From Stieleria tagensis (GTDB taxonomy: Bacteria > Planctomycetota > Planctomycetia > Pirellulales > Pirellulaceae), in the NCBI RefSeq assembly GCF_024129865.1, contig NZ_JAMYFE010000042.1, forward strand, positions 1 through 64,000: a stretch of DNA of 64,000 nucleotides. Reading direction: 5' to 3'. A model generated the notes under the pieces. The model was not told where the DNA came from, did no database searches, and worked only from the letters and a program-made list of their open reading frames with translations. The translations under genes and the position numbers were made by a program. How positions within the stretch are numbered: position 1 is the stretch's first letter; each line of letters starts with the position of its first letter. This document shows, one piece after another, positions 1 through 9,600 of the stretch.

Positions 1-15
1 CCAGCGCCGTTGAAG

Positions 16-126
16 TGACGCTTCGGGTTACCAAAAACCAATGCCTCACGCAAAAGCGCTGGCTTCAAAACTCAGACGTCGGGTTAGCGAAAACCAATGT
101 CTCACACAACGAACGCAACTTCAAAA
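16..126. repeat. Two tandem imperfect copies of a dispersed ~55-bp repeat
   Basis: Copies at about 16-70 and 74-126 share the core CGGGTTASCRAAAACCAATG followed by a CTCAC and a downstream CTTCAAAAC. On the minus strand this reads as a GCATTGGTTTTTGGTAACCC core. A third, clearly related copy lies in plus orientation at 57294-57352, so this is a dispersed family and not a local duplication. No gene is seen in bases 1-265 besides these repeats. Short intergenic repeats of this kind are common in planctomycete genomes; the function is unknown. Confidence 0.6.
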
Positions 127-265
127 CTTGTAGGGTGGGGTGTTCATTCTAGTCGAGTTGGCGCGCCGGCGCATTCAATCGCCGATGGTCCGTCATGGAA
201 GACAAGATTGTTTATACTCGTCGGCTGTTTCCCCGTCTGATTGAATCGGAGTCGTGTTGAGCACC

Positions 266-1729
266 ATGAATACCCCATCTCCTCATATTCTGTTGGCCTG
301 TTGTTTGCTGCTGTTGGGCTGGAACGGTACTGCGACGTCGGCCGAGCGAGCCCAACATCCCAACATCGTTTTCATTTTGGTGGACGATTTGGGCTATGGC
401 GATTTGGGATGCTATGGACAGCAACTGATTCAAACTCCGCGTTTGGACCAGATGGCAGCCGAGGGCATGCGGTTCACCGATTTTTACGCCGGCAACACCG
501 TCTGTGCTCCGTCACGCAGCGTGCTGATGACGGGACAACACATGGGGCACACGCATGTGCGCGGCAACGCCAGCGGTCCGGACATGTCCAAACAGTCACT
601 GCGCGATCAAGACGTGACGGTTGCCGAGGTCTTGCAAGACGCGGGATACGAAACCGGTCTGTGTGGCAAATGGGGGCTGGGCGATGAAGCACCCGGCGGG
701 CGCGAGGGACTGCCACGTCGCCAGGGGTTTGATTTTTCCTATGGCTATCTCAACCAAGTTCACGCTCACAATTACTACCCGGAATTTTTGTGGCGAAATG
801 AGACCAAGTCACCGCTGCGAAACGTGGTCCAGCGTGCTGACAAGTCATATGGTGGGTTCACCGGTGGCTGGGCGACTAAGAAAGTTGATTACAGCCATGA
901 CCTGATTGCCGAAGAGGCGCTGGGGTTCATTGATCAAGCGGCCGCCGAATCGAACAAGCCATTCTTTTTGTATTTGTCGCTGACCATTCCCCACGCCAAC
1001 AACGAAGCGTCCGGTGGGACCGGCAACGGTCAGGAAATCCCCGATTTTGCTCCCTATGCCGACAAGGATTGGAGTGATCAAGACAAGGGACAGGCCGCAA
1101 TGATCACTCGGATGGATGGTGACGTCGGTCGGTTGTTGGATCGTTTGGATGAATTGGGGATCGCCAACGATACGGTCGTGATGTTCTCCAGTGACAACGG
1201 TCCACATGACGAGGGTGGGCATGACACCGAGCGGTTCGATCCGGCTGGTCCGCTGCAGGGCATGAAGCGAGATTTGTACGAGGGTGGGATTCGTGTTCCA
1301 TTGATCGTCCGCTGGCCTGGGACCACGCCGGCGGGAACGACCAGCGATCACATCAGTTATTTCGGAGATCTGATGGCCAGTGCCGCGGAACTGGCGGGAG
1401 TGAAATGCCCCGACCATACCGATTCGATCAGTTTTGTGCCGACGATCACGGGGCACCCTGATCAGCAAGTCGATCACGAGTATCTGTACTGGGAGTTCTA
1501 TGAACAGGGCGGCAAGCAAGCCGTTCGCGCGGGGAAATGGAAAGCCATTCGAATGCCATGGCAAACGGGTGCCACCGAGCTGTTCGATCTCAGTCAAGAC
1601 ATTGGCGAAGCAACGGACCTGGCGAGTGAAAACCCAGGCACTGTCAAACGTTTGGAAGCGATGATGGATCAGGCGCATACCGAACACCCGAATTGGCAGG
1701 CCCGCGGTTCCGTTCCAAAACGCGACTGA
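266..1729 (+). CDS. Secreted sulfatase (arylsulfatase family)
   Basis: The protein (487 residues) hydrolyses sulfate esters, probably on polysaccharides, in the periplasm or outside. A signal peptide covers residues 1-26 (hydrophobic [11 protein letters not shown]). The alkaline-phosphatase-like fold begins with [20 protein letters not shown], whose paired Asp binds the metal ion. CAPSR at about residues 80-84 is the formylglycine motif: the Cys is oxidised to the catalytic formylglycine. [12 protein letters not shown] supplies further metal ligands. I chose the ATG at 266; a GTG at 254 would add four residues but its GGAG lies only two bases upstream. It converges on the kinase gene ending at 1757. 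The substrate cannot be told from sequence; the length is normal for the family. Confidence 0.93.
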   Translation: MNTPSPHILLACCLLLLGWNGTATSAERAQHPNIVFILVDDLGYGDLGCYGQQLIQTPRLDQMAAEGMRFTDFYAGNTVCAPSRSVLMTGQHMGHTHVRGNASGPDMSKQSLRDQDVTVAEVLQDAGYETGLCGKWGLGDEAPGGREGLPRRQGFDFSYGYLNQVHAHNYYPEFLWRNETKSPLRNVVQRADKSYGGFTGGWATKKVDYSHDLIAEEALGFIDQAAAESNKPFFLYLSLTIPHANNEASGGTGNGQEIPDFAPYADKDWSDQDKGQAAMITRMDGDVGRLLDRLDELGIANDTVVMFSSDNGPHDEGGHDTERFDPAGPLQGMKRDLYEGGIRVPLIVRWPGTTPAGTTSDHISYFGDLMASAAELAGVKCPDHTDSISFVPTITGHPDQQVDHEYLYWEFYEQGGKQAVRAGKWKAIRMPWQTGATELFDLSQDIGEATDLASENPGTVKRLEAMMDQAHTEHPNWQARGSVPKRD

Positions 1730-1756
1730 TCTTGACGCCGCTGGCATCGATCGACG

Positions 1757-3496
1757 CTAGCGTTCCGTGGACGGGCGGTCGCGCAGAATTTTCTCACAGG
1801 CGGATTGCAATTCCAGAACCGTGTCAAAGCGGTCATTGCGGTCTTTGGCCAAACATCGTTGCAGGACTTCCGCCATGGGAGGATCAATCTCTTTGATCGA
1901 CGATAAATCGGGCACGCGGAACAGTTGTTCGCTCAGCATCATCGATGTAGTCAGCCCCGAAAACGGCGGCGCCCCGGTCAGGCATTCGACGGCGACGCAG
2001 CCGATGGCGTACAGGTCGGATCGACCATCGAGTCGATCACCGCGGATCTGTTCGGGAGACATGTAGCTGGGGGTTCCACAGATTTCGCTGTGGCCGCCAT
2101 CGGCTGCCATGGTCATCGAAGTGGCGAGTCCGAAATCGACGATTTTGACGATGTCGGCAATGCCCCCGACCTGGGCCAGAAACAGATTGCTGGGTTTGAT
2201 ATCCCGGTGGACCATGCCGCGGTGATGCGCGTCGGCCAGTCCGGCACAGGTCTGGCTAATGATCGAGATGGTTTTCTCCAGTGACAGCGTGCCTTTTTTA
2301 ATCAGTCGTTGCGCGACGGATTCGCCGTCCAGGTACTCCATCACGTAATAGAAATCGCCACTTTCGGTGCGTCCATAATCATAGATTTGCACCGTGTTCC
2401 AGTGGGTCAACGTGGCTGAAATCTGGACTTCGTCTTCAAACCGCCGGATCGCGGATTCGTCAGTGGCTGATTCGTAACGGATCAATTTGATGGCGGCCGG
2501 CCGTTTCAACAATTGATGTTCGGCTCGGTAGACGACGCCCATTGCGCCGCGTCCGATTTCTTCGGTCAGTCGGTACTGTCCGTACAACTGGGCGGCGGCG
2601 GCCTGATGACGGACTTGATGCACAATGTGGGCGCCGATCGTTGCCACCATGGCCATCAGCAATGTCAGCATTGGATTGGCGTAGTGCATGAAGTCATCGA
2701 CCGCCACATGGTCTTGGAACACTTCGTGTAGCATGACGACCAGCGACGGCATCAACGCAGCGGTGACCGTGACCGCTGCGGTGCGTTGCCATGTCGCGGG
2801 GATCAGGATGCCATAGATGGCGATGTGTATGGCCGTTGCCGTACTGACCATGGCCCGCAAGGTGTCGATGTCATCGTGGTTCCCGGTGGCAACCGAGAGG
2901 TTCGTGCCGCGAACTAAGATCCACATCAGTTCCAACATCGGTGCCGCTACGACTAGCAGTTCGAGCCAGCGGAGCTGTTTCAATGACAGGCGTTCTCGGA
3001 ATCGCAATAGGTACAGCGTGCCCGCCAGGATCAAGAAAACAATGCTGCGGATGATGACCGCGACCGAGGTGATCGTACCGCCGACGATACCAAAGATGGT
3101 GATCGCCGTTCCCACCAACACGACCAAGCCAATCGCGGCGATCAGACGGCTGCGCAGCAGATGCTGTGTCGATTGGGCAAACCGCCACTCCAGTTCGCTG
3201 GAGCGATCAATGCCCAGGTCGCCGACACCGGCGCGCGGTGGTTTGGCTGGATCGACGACGATTCGAGGATCAAGCGAGAAGTCGCGTGTGTTTTTGAACG
3301 TGGCTGCGGAGGGAATGGTTGATGCGGTTTCGATCAACGATTTTTCGCTGTGATAACGCAACAGCGACTGCACTTCGTTCCGCAATTCGGTGTTCGACCC
3401 GCACTCGTCGTCAATCCGTTGCTGGCGTTGATCGAGTGGCAGCGCGACCACCGCTGCAAACACTTCTTTGACACGCAGGTACATCGCCGGTGTCAC
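1757..3496 (-). CDS. Membrane-anchored Ser/Thr protein kinase
   Basis: This 579-residue protein is a Hanks-type kinase with its kinase domain at the C-terminus. Residues 1-55 form a soluble segment of the kind often found in planctomycete kinases paired with sigma factors. About six hydrophobic segments lie at residues 118-296. The kinase domain runs from about 308 to 570, with glycine loop GRGAMG (315-320), AIK with Lys337, HRDIKPSN with Asp432, DFG (454-456) and SPEQ, so it appears catalytically complete. The start is a GTG whose first bases overlap the stop codon of the upstream ECF sigma gene (GTGA), implying translational coupling. The usual bacterial layout puts the kinase at the N-terminus, so the membrane-first order is notable. 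It probably senses a membrane signal and phosphorylates proteins linked to the sigma factor; that link is inferred. Confidence 0.92.
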   Translation of the reverse strand: MTPAMYLRVKEVFAAVVALPLDQRQQRIDDECGSNTELRNEVQSLLRYHSEKSLIETASTIPSAATFKNTRDFSLDPRIVVDPAKPPRAGVGDLGIDRSSELEWRFAQSTQHLLRSRLIAAIGLVVLVGTAITIFGIVGGTITSVAVIIRSIVFLILAGTLYLLRFRERLSLKQLRWLELLVVAAPMLELMWILVRGTNLSVATGNHDDIDTLRAMVSTATAIHIAIYGILIPATWQRTAAVTVTAALMPSLVVMLHEVFQDHVAVDDFMHYANPMLTLLMAMVATIGAHIVHQVRHQAAAAQLYGQYRLTEEIGRGAMGVVYRAEHQLLKRPAAIKLIRYESATDESAIRRFEDEVQISATLTHWNTVQIYDYGRTESGDFYYVMEYLDGESVAQRLIKKGTLSLEKTISIISQTCAGLADAHHRGMVHRDIKPSNLFLAQVGGIADIVKIVDFGLATSMTMAADGGHSEICGTPSYMSPEQIRGDRLDGRSDLYAIGCVAVECLTGAPPFSGLTTSMMLSEQLFRVPDLSSIKEIDPPMAEVLQRCLAKDRNDRFDTVLELQSACEKILRDRPSTER

Positions 3497-4068
3497 TCGG
3501 TTTCCTCCAGCGACAGTTCACGTCGTAGCCATGCGCGTGCCATTGTCCAGTCGGATTCGACAGTGCGTTTCGAGATGCCCAACACCTCGGCGACCTGTTC
3601 GACGGTCAAGCCGGCGAAAAATCGCATCTCCACGATCTTGGCCTGTCGGTCGTCCAGTCCCGAGAGTTTTTCGAGTGCTTCTTCGACGGCCAAGATGTCT
3701 TCATCGCGCCGCGCCGAAACCTTCATGTCATCGGTCAGCGAAATCCGACGCATTCCGCCGCCACGTTTGAGACGCAGCCGATGGCGGGCATGGTCGACCA
3801 GGATCCGCCGCATCATCGTTGCACCTACGGCAAAGAAATGTGTTCTGCCCTGCCAATCGATGCGATTCAGATCGACCATCCGCAGATACGCTTCATTGAC
3901 CAGCGCGGTGGGTTGCAGCGTGTGGGCCGGCGATTCGTCTTTTAGCAAACGCTGGGCGATTTGGTGCAATTCGTTGTAAACCAACGGCGCGATGCGATCG
4001 AACGCGTCCGGATCGCCCTTGGCCAGCTCGGTCAGAACCCCCGAAATATCGCCTTTTTCGGTACTCAT
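3493..4068 (-). CDS. ECF-type RNA polymerase sigma factor (kinase-coupled)
   Basis: This 191-residue protein has the two sigma-70 domains of extracytoplasmic-function factors. Region 2 is at about residues 15-90 (TALVNEAYLRMVD, then FFAVGATMMRRILVDHARHR). Region 4 is at about 125-185 (GLTVEQVAEVLGISKRTVE, a helix-turn-helix that reads the -35 element). The pattern matches the sigma-70 group abundant in planctomycetes that is encoded next to Ser/Thr kinases rather than with a classic anti-sigma factor. Its stop codon overlaps the kinase start by four bases. No anti-sigma gene is seen, so control by phosphorylation from the neighbouring kinase is plausible but inferred. Confidence 0.93.
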   Translation of the reverse strand: MSTEKGDISGVLTELAKGDPDAFDRIAPLVYNELHQIAQRLLKDESPAHTLQPTALVNEAYLRMVDLNRIDWQGRTHFFAVGATMMRRILVDHARHRLRLKRGGGMRRISLTDDMKVSARRDEDILAVEEALEKLSGLDDRQAKIVEMRFFAGLTVEQVAEVLGISKRTVESDWTMARAWLRRELSLEETE

Positions 4069-4249
4069 GGTCAGTTCAGTTGGCTCGAAATCAAGAGTCA
4101 GAGGGCGGCGGCACGACAGATGCCAGAGTAGTTGATTGCCGCGTGGTTGCGGAAATTTGCCTGAAAAGTGCTGCGGATAGTGGTTGGTTCTGTCGCTTAC
4201 ATGACAGGACCCGACTTTCTACCCCCCCCTACTTTAGGTCAACGCCACG

Positions 4250-4858
4250 ATGCAAGCCAGCGCCCGGTTTAATCTCGGCGTTCAGCGTTCGGCCGGGCGC
4301 AATCGTCGGGGGGCGGATTCTGATCTGATCCAATCGGCGCAGTCTGGGGACCATGCAGCTTTTTCACAGCTCGTCACTCGCTATCAAGGCCGTTTGTTGA
4401 ATTCGATGTCAGAAGTCGTCGGCTGTCCGATGATGGCCGAAGACATCGTGCAAGAAACCTTCGGGCGCGCTTTTCGATTTATCAAGAAGTTTCGCATGCA
4501 GAGCCAATTTTATAGTTGGCTCTATCGGATCGCGCTGAACGTCCGTGGATCGCATTTTCGCAAGCACCGGGCGCTGCTGGCACTGGACTCGGTGGGCGAG
4601 CTGACGGAAAGCCTGCGAACCGAATCGGCCGATTGTCCTGCTGCTAGTGCGGCCCGTTGTGAAGCTCGTCAACAAGTCCGCGCCGCGCTGGAGCGGTTGC
4701 CTGAACACTATCGTCGCATTTTGCTGCTGCGTGAATTTGATGGCCTGGATTATCGCGAGATCGGTGAAATCATGGAGATCAACATGGGGACGGTTCGCAG
4801 CCGACTTTCGCGGGCGCGGGCTCGATTGAAAGTGGAACTGGAATCCTACGCCGAGTGA
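4250..4858 (+). CDS. ECF-type RNA polymerase sigma factor (stand-alone)
   Basis: This 202-residue sigma factor has region 2 at about residues 25-95 (QSGDHAAFSQLVTRYQGRL, MAEDIVQETFGRAFRFI, FYSWLYRIALN). Region 4 follows at about 140-195 (LPEHYRRILLLREFDGLDY, EIGEIMEINMGTVRSRLSRA). It is a canonical RpoE-like ECF protein and differs in sequence from the kinase-coupled factor next door. It is transcribed divergently from that gene across about 180 bases. No anti-sigma gene with a zinc-binding or membrane domain follows; the next gene is a sulfatase 121 bases downstream, which it could regulate, though nothing in the sequence proves that. Confidence 0.92.
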   Translation: MQASARFNLGVQRSAGRNRRGADSDLIQSAQSGDHAAFSQLVTRYQGRLLNSMSEVVGCPMMAEDIVQETFGRAFRFIKKFRMQSQFYSWLYRIALNVRGSHFRKHRALLALDSVGELTESLRTESADCPAASAARCEARQQVRAALERLPEHYRRILLLREFDGLDYREIGEIMEINMGTVRSRLSRARARLKVELESYAE

Positions 4859-4979
4859 AATGCGGATCAAGTCGCCGTCGCCGACCCACAGCGGCAGCGA
4901 GGGGGCAGGTGATGTATCCTGTGTGATCGGATTCCGTTCTGATTGCTAAGATCTTCCCCCCTGTCTCGAGACCCCGCCA

Positions 4980-6446
4980 ATGTCGTTTCCGATTGCTCCG
5001 CCCAATGTCCGTGCTGTCAGTCGAGTTGATCGGCAAATTCGAAAGGTGGTTTGCGCCGTAGCGGTGGTTGGGCTGATGCTGGCCGTGTCCATGCGCGGCG
5101 CAGCGGCCGAATCGAAACCGAATTTCGTCATCATCTTTGCCGATGACCAAGGTTATGGCGATTTAGGTTGCTTCGGATCGACCAAGATCAAAACGCCCAA
5201 CATTGATCGAATGGCGGCCGAAGGCAGGCGGTTCACGAACTTCATGGTTGCATCACCGGTCTGCACGCCGTCGCGCGCCGCCTTGCTAACGGGTTGTTAT
5301 CCCAAACGCGTTGGCATGCATCAACATGTGCTGTTCCCGTCGTCGACCAAGGGGCTCAACCCCAGCGAGCATACGATTGCGGATCACTTGAGTGACCAGG
5401 GCTATGCCACCGCCTGTTTCGGCAAGTGGCACTTGGGGCATCACCCGGAAACATTGCCACAGCAAAATGGTTTCGACACGTACTTTGGGATCCCCTATTC
5501 CAACGACATGAATTATCCCGACAACAAAGGCAAGCCCAGAGTGCCGTCGGATGAGCTGTGGCGGAATCAAGAATCAGCAGTGACCCAGTGGAACACGCCA
5601 CTGATGGAAAATGAAGAAATCGTTGAACTGCCGGTCGACCAACGCACAGTGACTCGCCGCTACACCGATCGCGCGGTTGACTTTATCAAGACCAACAAAG
5701 ACAAACCATTCTTTCTCTACCTGCCTCATTCAATGCCTCACATCCCGCTGTATGTCCCGGCGGATGCATATGATCCAGATCCACAAAACGCATACACCTG
5801 TGTGATCGAGCACATCGATGCCGAGGTCGGCCGTGTGATGCAGACGATTCGTGAATTGGACTTAGCCGACAATACCTATGTGATTTACACCTCGGACAAT
5901 GGGCCTTGGTTGCAATTCAAAAACCACGGTGGTTCGGCAGGTCCGCTGCGCGCTGGCAAGGGGACGACGTTCGAAGGCGGCCAGCGTGTGCCTTGCGTGA
6001 TGTGGGGACCGGGGCGGATTCCGGCCGGCAGCCAGTGTGATGAATTGGTCGGCACAATTGATCTGTTGCCAACGATCGCTGCACTGACCGGTACCGCGTT
6101 GCCGAAAGATCACAAGATTGATGGTATGGATGTTTCCGGCTTGCTGGATGGGACGGCAACACAGTCGCCGCGAGAGGAATATCTGTATTACACCTCACAG
6201 GGCGAAATCGAAGGCATCCGCATCGGCGATTGGAAGCTGTTGGTCAAACGCCCACGCCCGCCACGCAACCGTCCCAATGCCAAGCTCCCACCGCCAGAAG
6301 TCTTGCTATTTGATGTGACGGCGGACGTCGGCGAGCAAAACAATGTGGCGTCCAGCAATCAACAGCGGGTCGATTCAATGCAAACGAGGATGACCGAGCT
6401 GGATGCCGAGATCACCGCCAACGCTCGCGAGCCCTGGCAAAAGTAG
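4980..6446 (+). CDS. Secreted sulfatase (arylsulfatase A-like)
   Basis: This 488-residue enzyme hydrolyses sulfate esters after export. Residues 22-42 are hydrophobic and end in an AAA signal-peptidase-like site. KPNFVIIFADDQGYGDLGC carries the metal-binding Asp pair, and CTPSR at residues 95-99 is the formylglycine motif. TGCYPKRVGMH and SDNGPW are further family motifs. The family is the large S1-type sulfatases, including N-acetylgalactosamine-6-sulfatase and arylsulfatase A. It differs substantially from the sulfatase at 266-1729, so the two probably act on different linkages. An ECF sigma gene lies 121 bases upstream in the same orientation. Confidence 0.93.
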   Translation: MSFPIAPPNVRAVSRVDRQIRKVVCAVAVVGLMLAVSMRGAAAESKPNFVIIFADDQGYGDLGCFGSTKIKTPNIDRMAAEGRRFTNFMVASPVCTPSRAALLTGCYPKRVGMHQHVLFPSSTKGLNPSEHTIADHLSDQGYATACFGKWHLGHHPETLPQQNGFDTYFGIPYSNDMNYPDNKGKPRVPSDELWRNQESAVTQWNTPLMENEEIVELPVDQRTVTRRYTDRAVDFIKTNKDKPFFLYLPHSMPHIPLYVPADAYDPDPQNAYTCVIEHIDAEVGRVMQTIRELDLADNTYVIYTSDNGPWLQFKNHGGSAGPLRAGKGTTFEGGQRVPCVMWGPGRIPAGSQCDELVGTIDLLPTIAALTGTALPKDHKIDGMDVSGLLDGTATQSPREEYLYYTSQGEIEGIRIGDWKLLVKRPRPPRNRPNAKLPPPEVLLFDVTADVGEQNNVASSNQQRVDSMQTRMTELDAEITANAREPWQK

Positions 6447-6691
6447 TCGGCTCTCTGCGGCGCGACGTGGCAATTCTGCAATCAGTGCTTCGCCCGTCTG
6501 GTTCGCCCAAGGGGCCGTGGCAGGTGCATTTTTCGTGTTTTACCCAAAGGGAAGCTTCTGCCAAACCGCGGTCAGGGCTGCGAGGTGGCCTGCGGACGCG
6601 ATCTCGTTGCATACAATGGCACCGGCAATAGAGGGGTGGGTTATTCGGTGGCCGCCCTGGCTTTGTCGTTACCCAACGGGATTGCAACGAG

Positions 6692-9600
6692 ATGAGTTTG
6701 TATCGACCAAGACGTCGACCGCGAGCGCGCCGTCGACTGCTGACGTTGCTGGAAAGACTCGAGCCGCGATGGTTGCTGGCTGCGTCGTTGTCGGTCAGTG
6801 ACAGTGCCGTGGACACGTCAACCGTGTTGGTGCGTCTGCATCCAGAGGCGCGACCGGCGGCCCCGGCAAGCGACGTGGATCAGGCCGTCGAAGTGCTGCC
6901 GGGGTTGTGGCGAATGAGCGTGCCGGAGGGATTGGGCGTCGACGAATCGATTCAGTTTTTCGAAAACTATCCCGGCATGATTTATGCCGAGCCCAACTAC
7001 CAAGTGCAACTGTCGGCCACCGCATCAGATCCCGATTACGATCGGCTGTGGGGCCTGAGGAACCTTGGGCAGACCGGTGGGACGCCCGGTATCGACATCG
7101 GCGTGGAACAGGCTTGGGAGGTCACCACCGGCAGCGCTAGCACACTGATTGCGGTGATCGACACAGGAGTGGATTATCGGCATCCAGATCTGGCTGCAAA
7201 TATCTGGGTCAACCCTGGCGAGATCGCCGACGATGGAATCGACAACGACGGCAATGGCTTTGTCGATGACCTTCACGGCTATGACTTTGCCGGCAACGAC
7301 GGCGATCCGTTGGACGATCACAACCATGGAACCCACGTCGCCGGAACGATCGGCGCTGTCGCGAACAATGGAATCGGGATCGCCGGCGTCAACTGGGACG
7401 TGCAGATCATGGCCGTCAAATTTTTGAACAGCCGCGGCAGTGGTTCAATCGCGGACGCTGTTTCGGCGATCCACTACGCGGTCGACAACGGCGCAACCGT
7501 GTCGAACCATAGTTGGGGTTTCAACGGTGGCTATTCTCAGTCATTGGCCGATGCGATCAGCTATGCACAAAGCGCCGGACACGTCGTTGTCGCCGCCGCG
7601 GGCAATGGCGGCGGCGATGGGATTGGCGACGACAACGACCAGTTCCCTTTTTATCCGAGTGCCTTCGAGCACGACAATCTATTATCGGTCGCAGCAACCG
7701 ATCACAACGACCAATTGGGTTCGTTTTCCAACTACGGCCACACCCAAGTGGATTTGGGAGCTCCCGGTGTCGGCATCTATAGCACGACACGCAACAACAC
7801 CTACAGCACGTTTAACGGCACTTCGATGGCGACGCCACACGTGACCGGTGCGGTGGCACTTTTGCAAAGCCAGTATCCGCAGTGGAGCTACCAGGAGGTG
7901 CGGGATCGCATCTTCGATACAGTCGACTTGGTGCCGGCACTGCAGGGCAAGACCACGACCGGAGGCCGGCTGAATGCTGCTGCCGCAGTGCGCCCCGATT
8001 TGTTAGGGCCGGCAGTGATCGCGAGTACGCCGGCGACGGATCAAATGCATGAGGTCAGTCGGGTCACGCTGGCATTCAATGAGAAGATTGATGCGACAAG
8101 TTTTACAACGGACGATGTTGTTTCATTTCAAGGACCACAAGGTGCGATCACAGTTGACGAAATCAATCTGGTTACCGACAGCGGCGGACGCCAGTTCGAG
8201 ATCGTCTTTGCCGAACAGGCCGCGCTCGGTGATTACACGCTGACGATTGGTCCCGATATTTTGGACACGTCCGCTAACCCGATGGATCAAAACGGGGATG
8301 CGGAGGCGGGGCAAGTTCCAGACGACCAGTACATCGCAACCTTTCGAATCATCCCAGACACCGTCGGGCCCGCGATCGTCACATCGACGCCCAACGGTCC
8401 GACCAATCTGCCAACCAGTCGGGTTCAAGTCACGTTCGACGAAAGGATCGACGCCAATTCCTTTACGGTAGAGGATATCGTGGCGTTCCACGGTCCCAGT
8501 GGTCCGATCCCGATCATTGGATTACAGGCACTGAGTGATGGACGATACGAAATCGAGTTCCCCTACCAAGATGCTTTGGGAAACTACTCGATGACGATCG
8601 GCCCACAGATTTTGGACCGCGCCGGGAATCCCATGGACCAGGATCGCGATGGAGTCGGCGGAGAAACGGATGATGACGCGTTTGAGATTCAGTTCAACTT
8701 AGAAGTCTGGCAGTATGCCGATCATGTTGTCGAATTCAGTTCCCAGTACAGTTCAACCGATTGGTCAGCAGAGCAATCGTTGGGGCCGCCGGATACATTC
8801 GCCTATGGAGACATCGAAACCGCCTGGGCACCCCTGTACGCTAACGGCACCGATGAGTTTCTGACCGTCGGTTTTGAAAGACCGTTGTTGGCGAGTGGAG
8901 TGTCGATTCGGGAGACCTACGGGAACGGGTTTGTGCGTGGCGTCGAAGTACGTGATGCCACGACCGGCCATTATGTCACGGTGTCCACAGGCCCGGATCC
9001 TAGCCAGCCCAATCAACCGGTGGACTACGTGCTGTCGTGGCCGCAAACGGAGTTTCCGGTCGACGCGGTTCGCATCGCTGTCGATACCGACCACAACTTG
9101 GATGCCTATGAAGAAATCGACTCGGTTCAATTGCGTGGCGTGACCGTGCCCGATGTCGATGGACCTCGCGTGATCGACTGGACACCCGACGGCAGCGCCG
9201 CGGCGCCCCTCAGTCGCATTCAACTGGAGTTTGACGAAGCCATTCAGGATGGCACGTTTGCGCTAGACGATCTGACGCATTTCAGCGGTCCAGCAGGTGA
9301 CGTCACGGCGACCGCGGTGAACCGTTTGTCGAGCAGTGTCTACGAAATTTTGTTCCCACCGCAGGACACATTCGGAAACTACTCGCTGGTGATCGGTCCT
9401 CAGATTCTGGATCTTCAAGGGTTGCCGATGAACCAGGATCAAGATGGCACCGATGGCGAATCGATCGAAGACCAATTCGAACTTGATTTCCGTGTTGAGT
9501 TATGGCAATACGCCAGCAGCGTCGTCGATTTCAGTTCACAATACGCCACGACGTCTTGGTCGGCCGCACAAGCGATCGGCGATCCTGATACGTTTGTCTA

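Noticed and set aside
845-1747. 300-codon minus-strand ORF over the sulfatase
   Set aside because: It is a frame shadow of the sulfatase gene, whose full-length motifs are on the plus strand.
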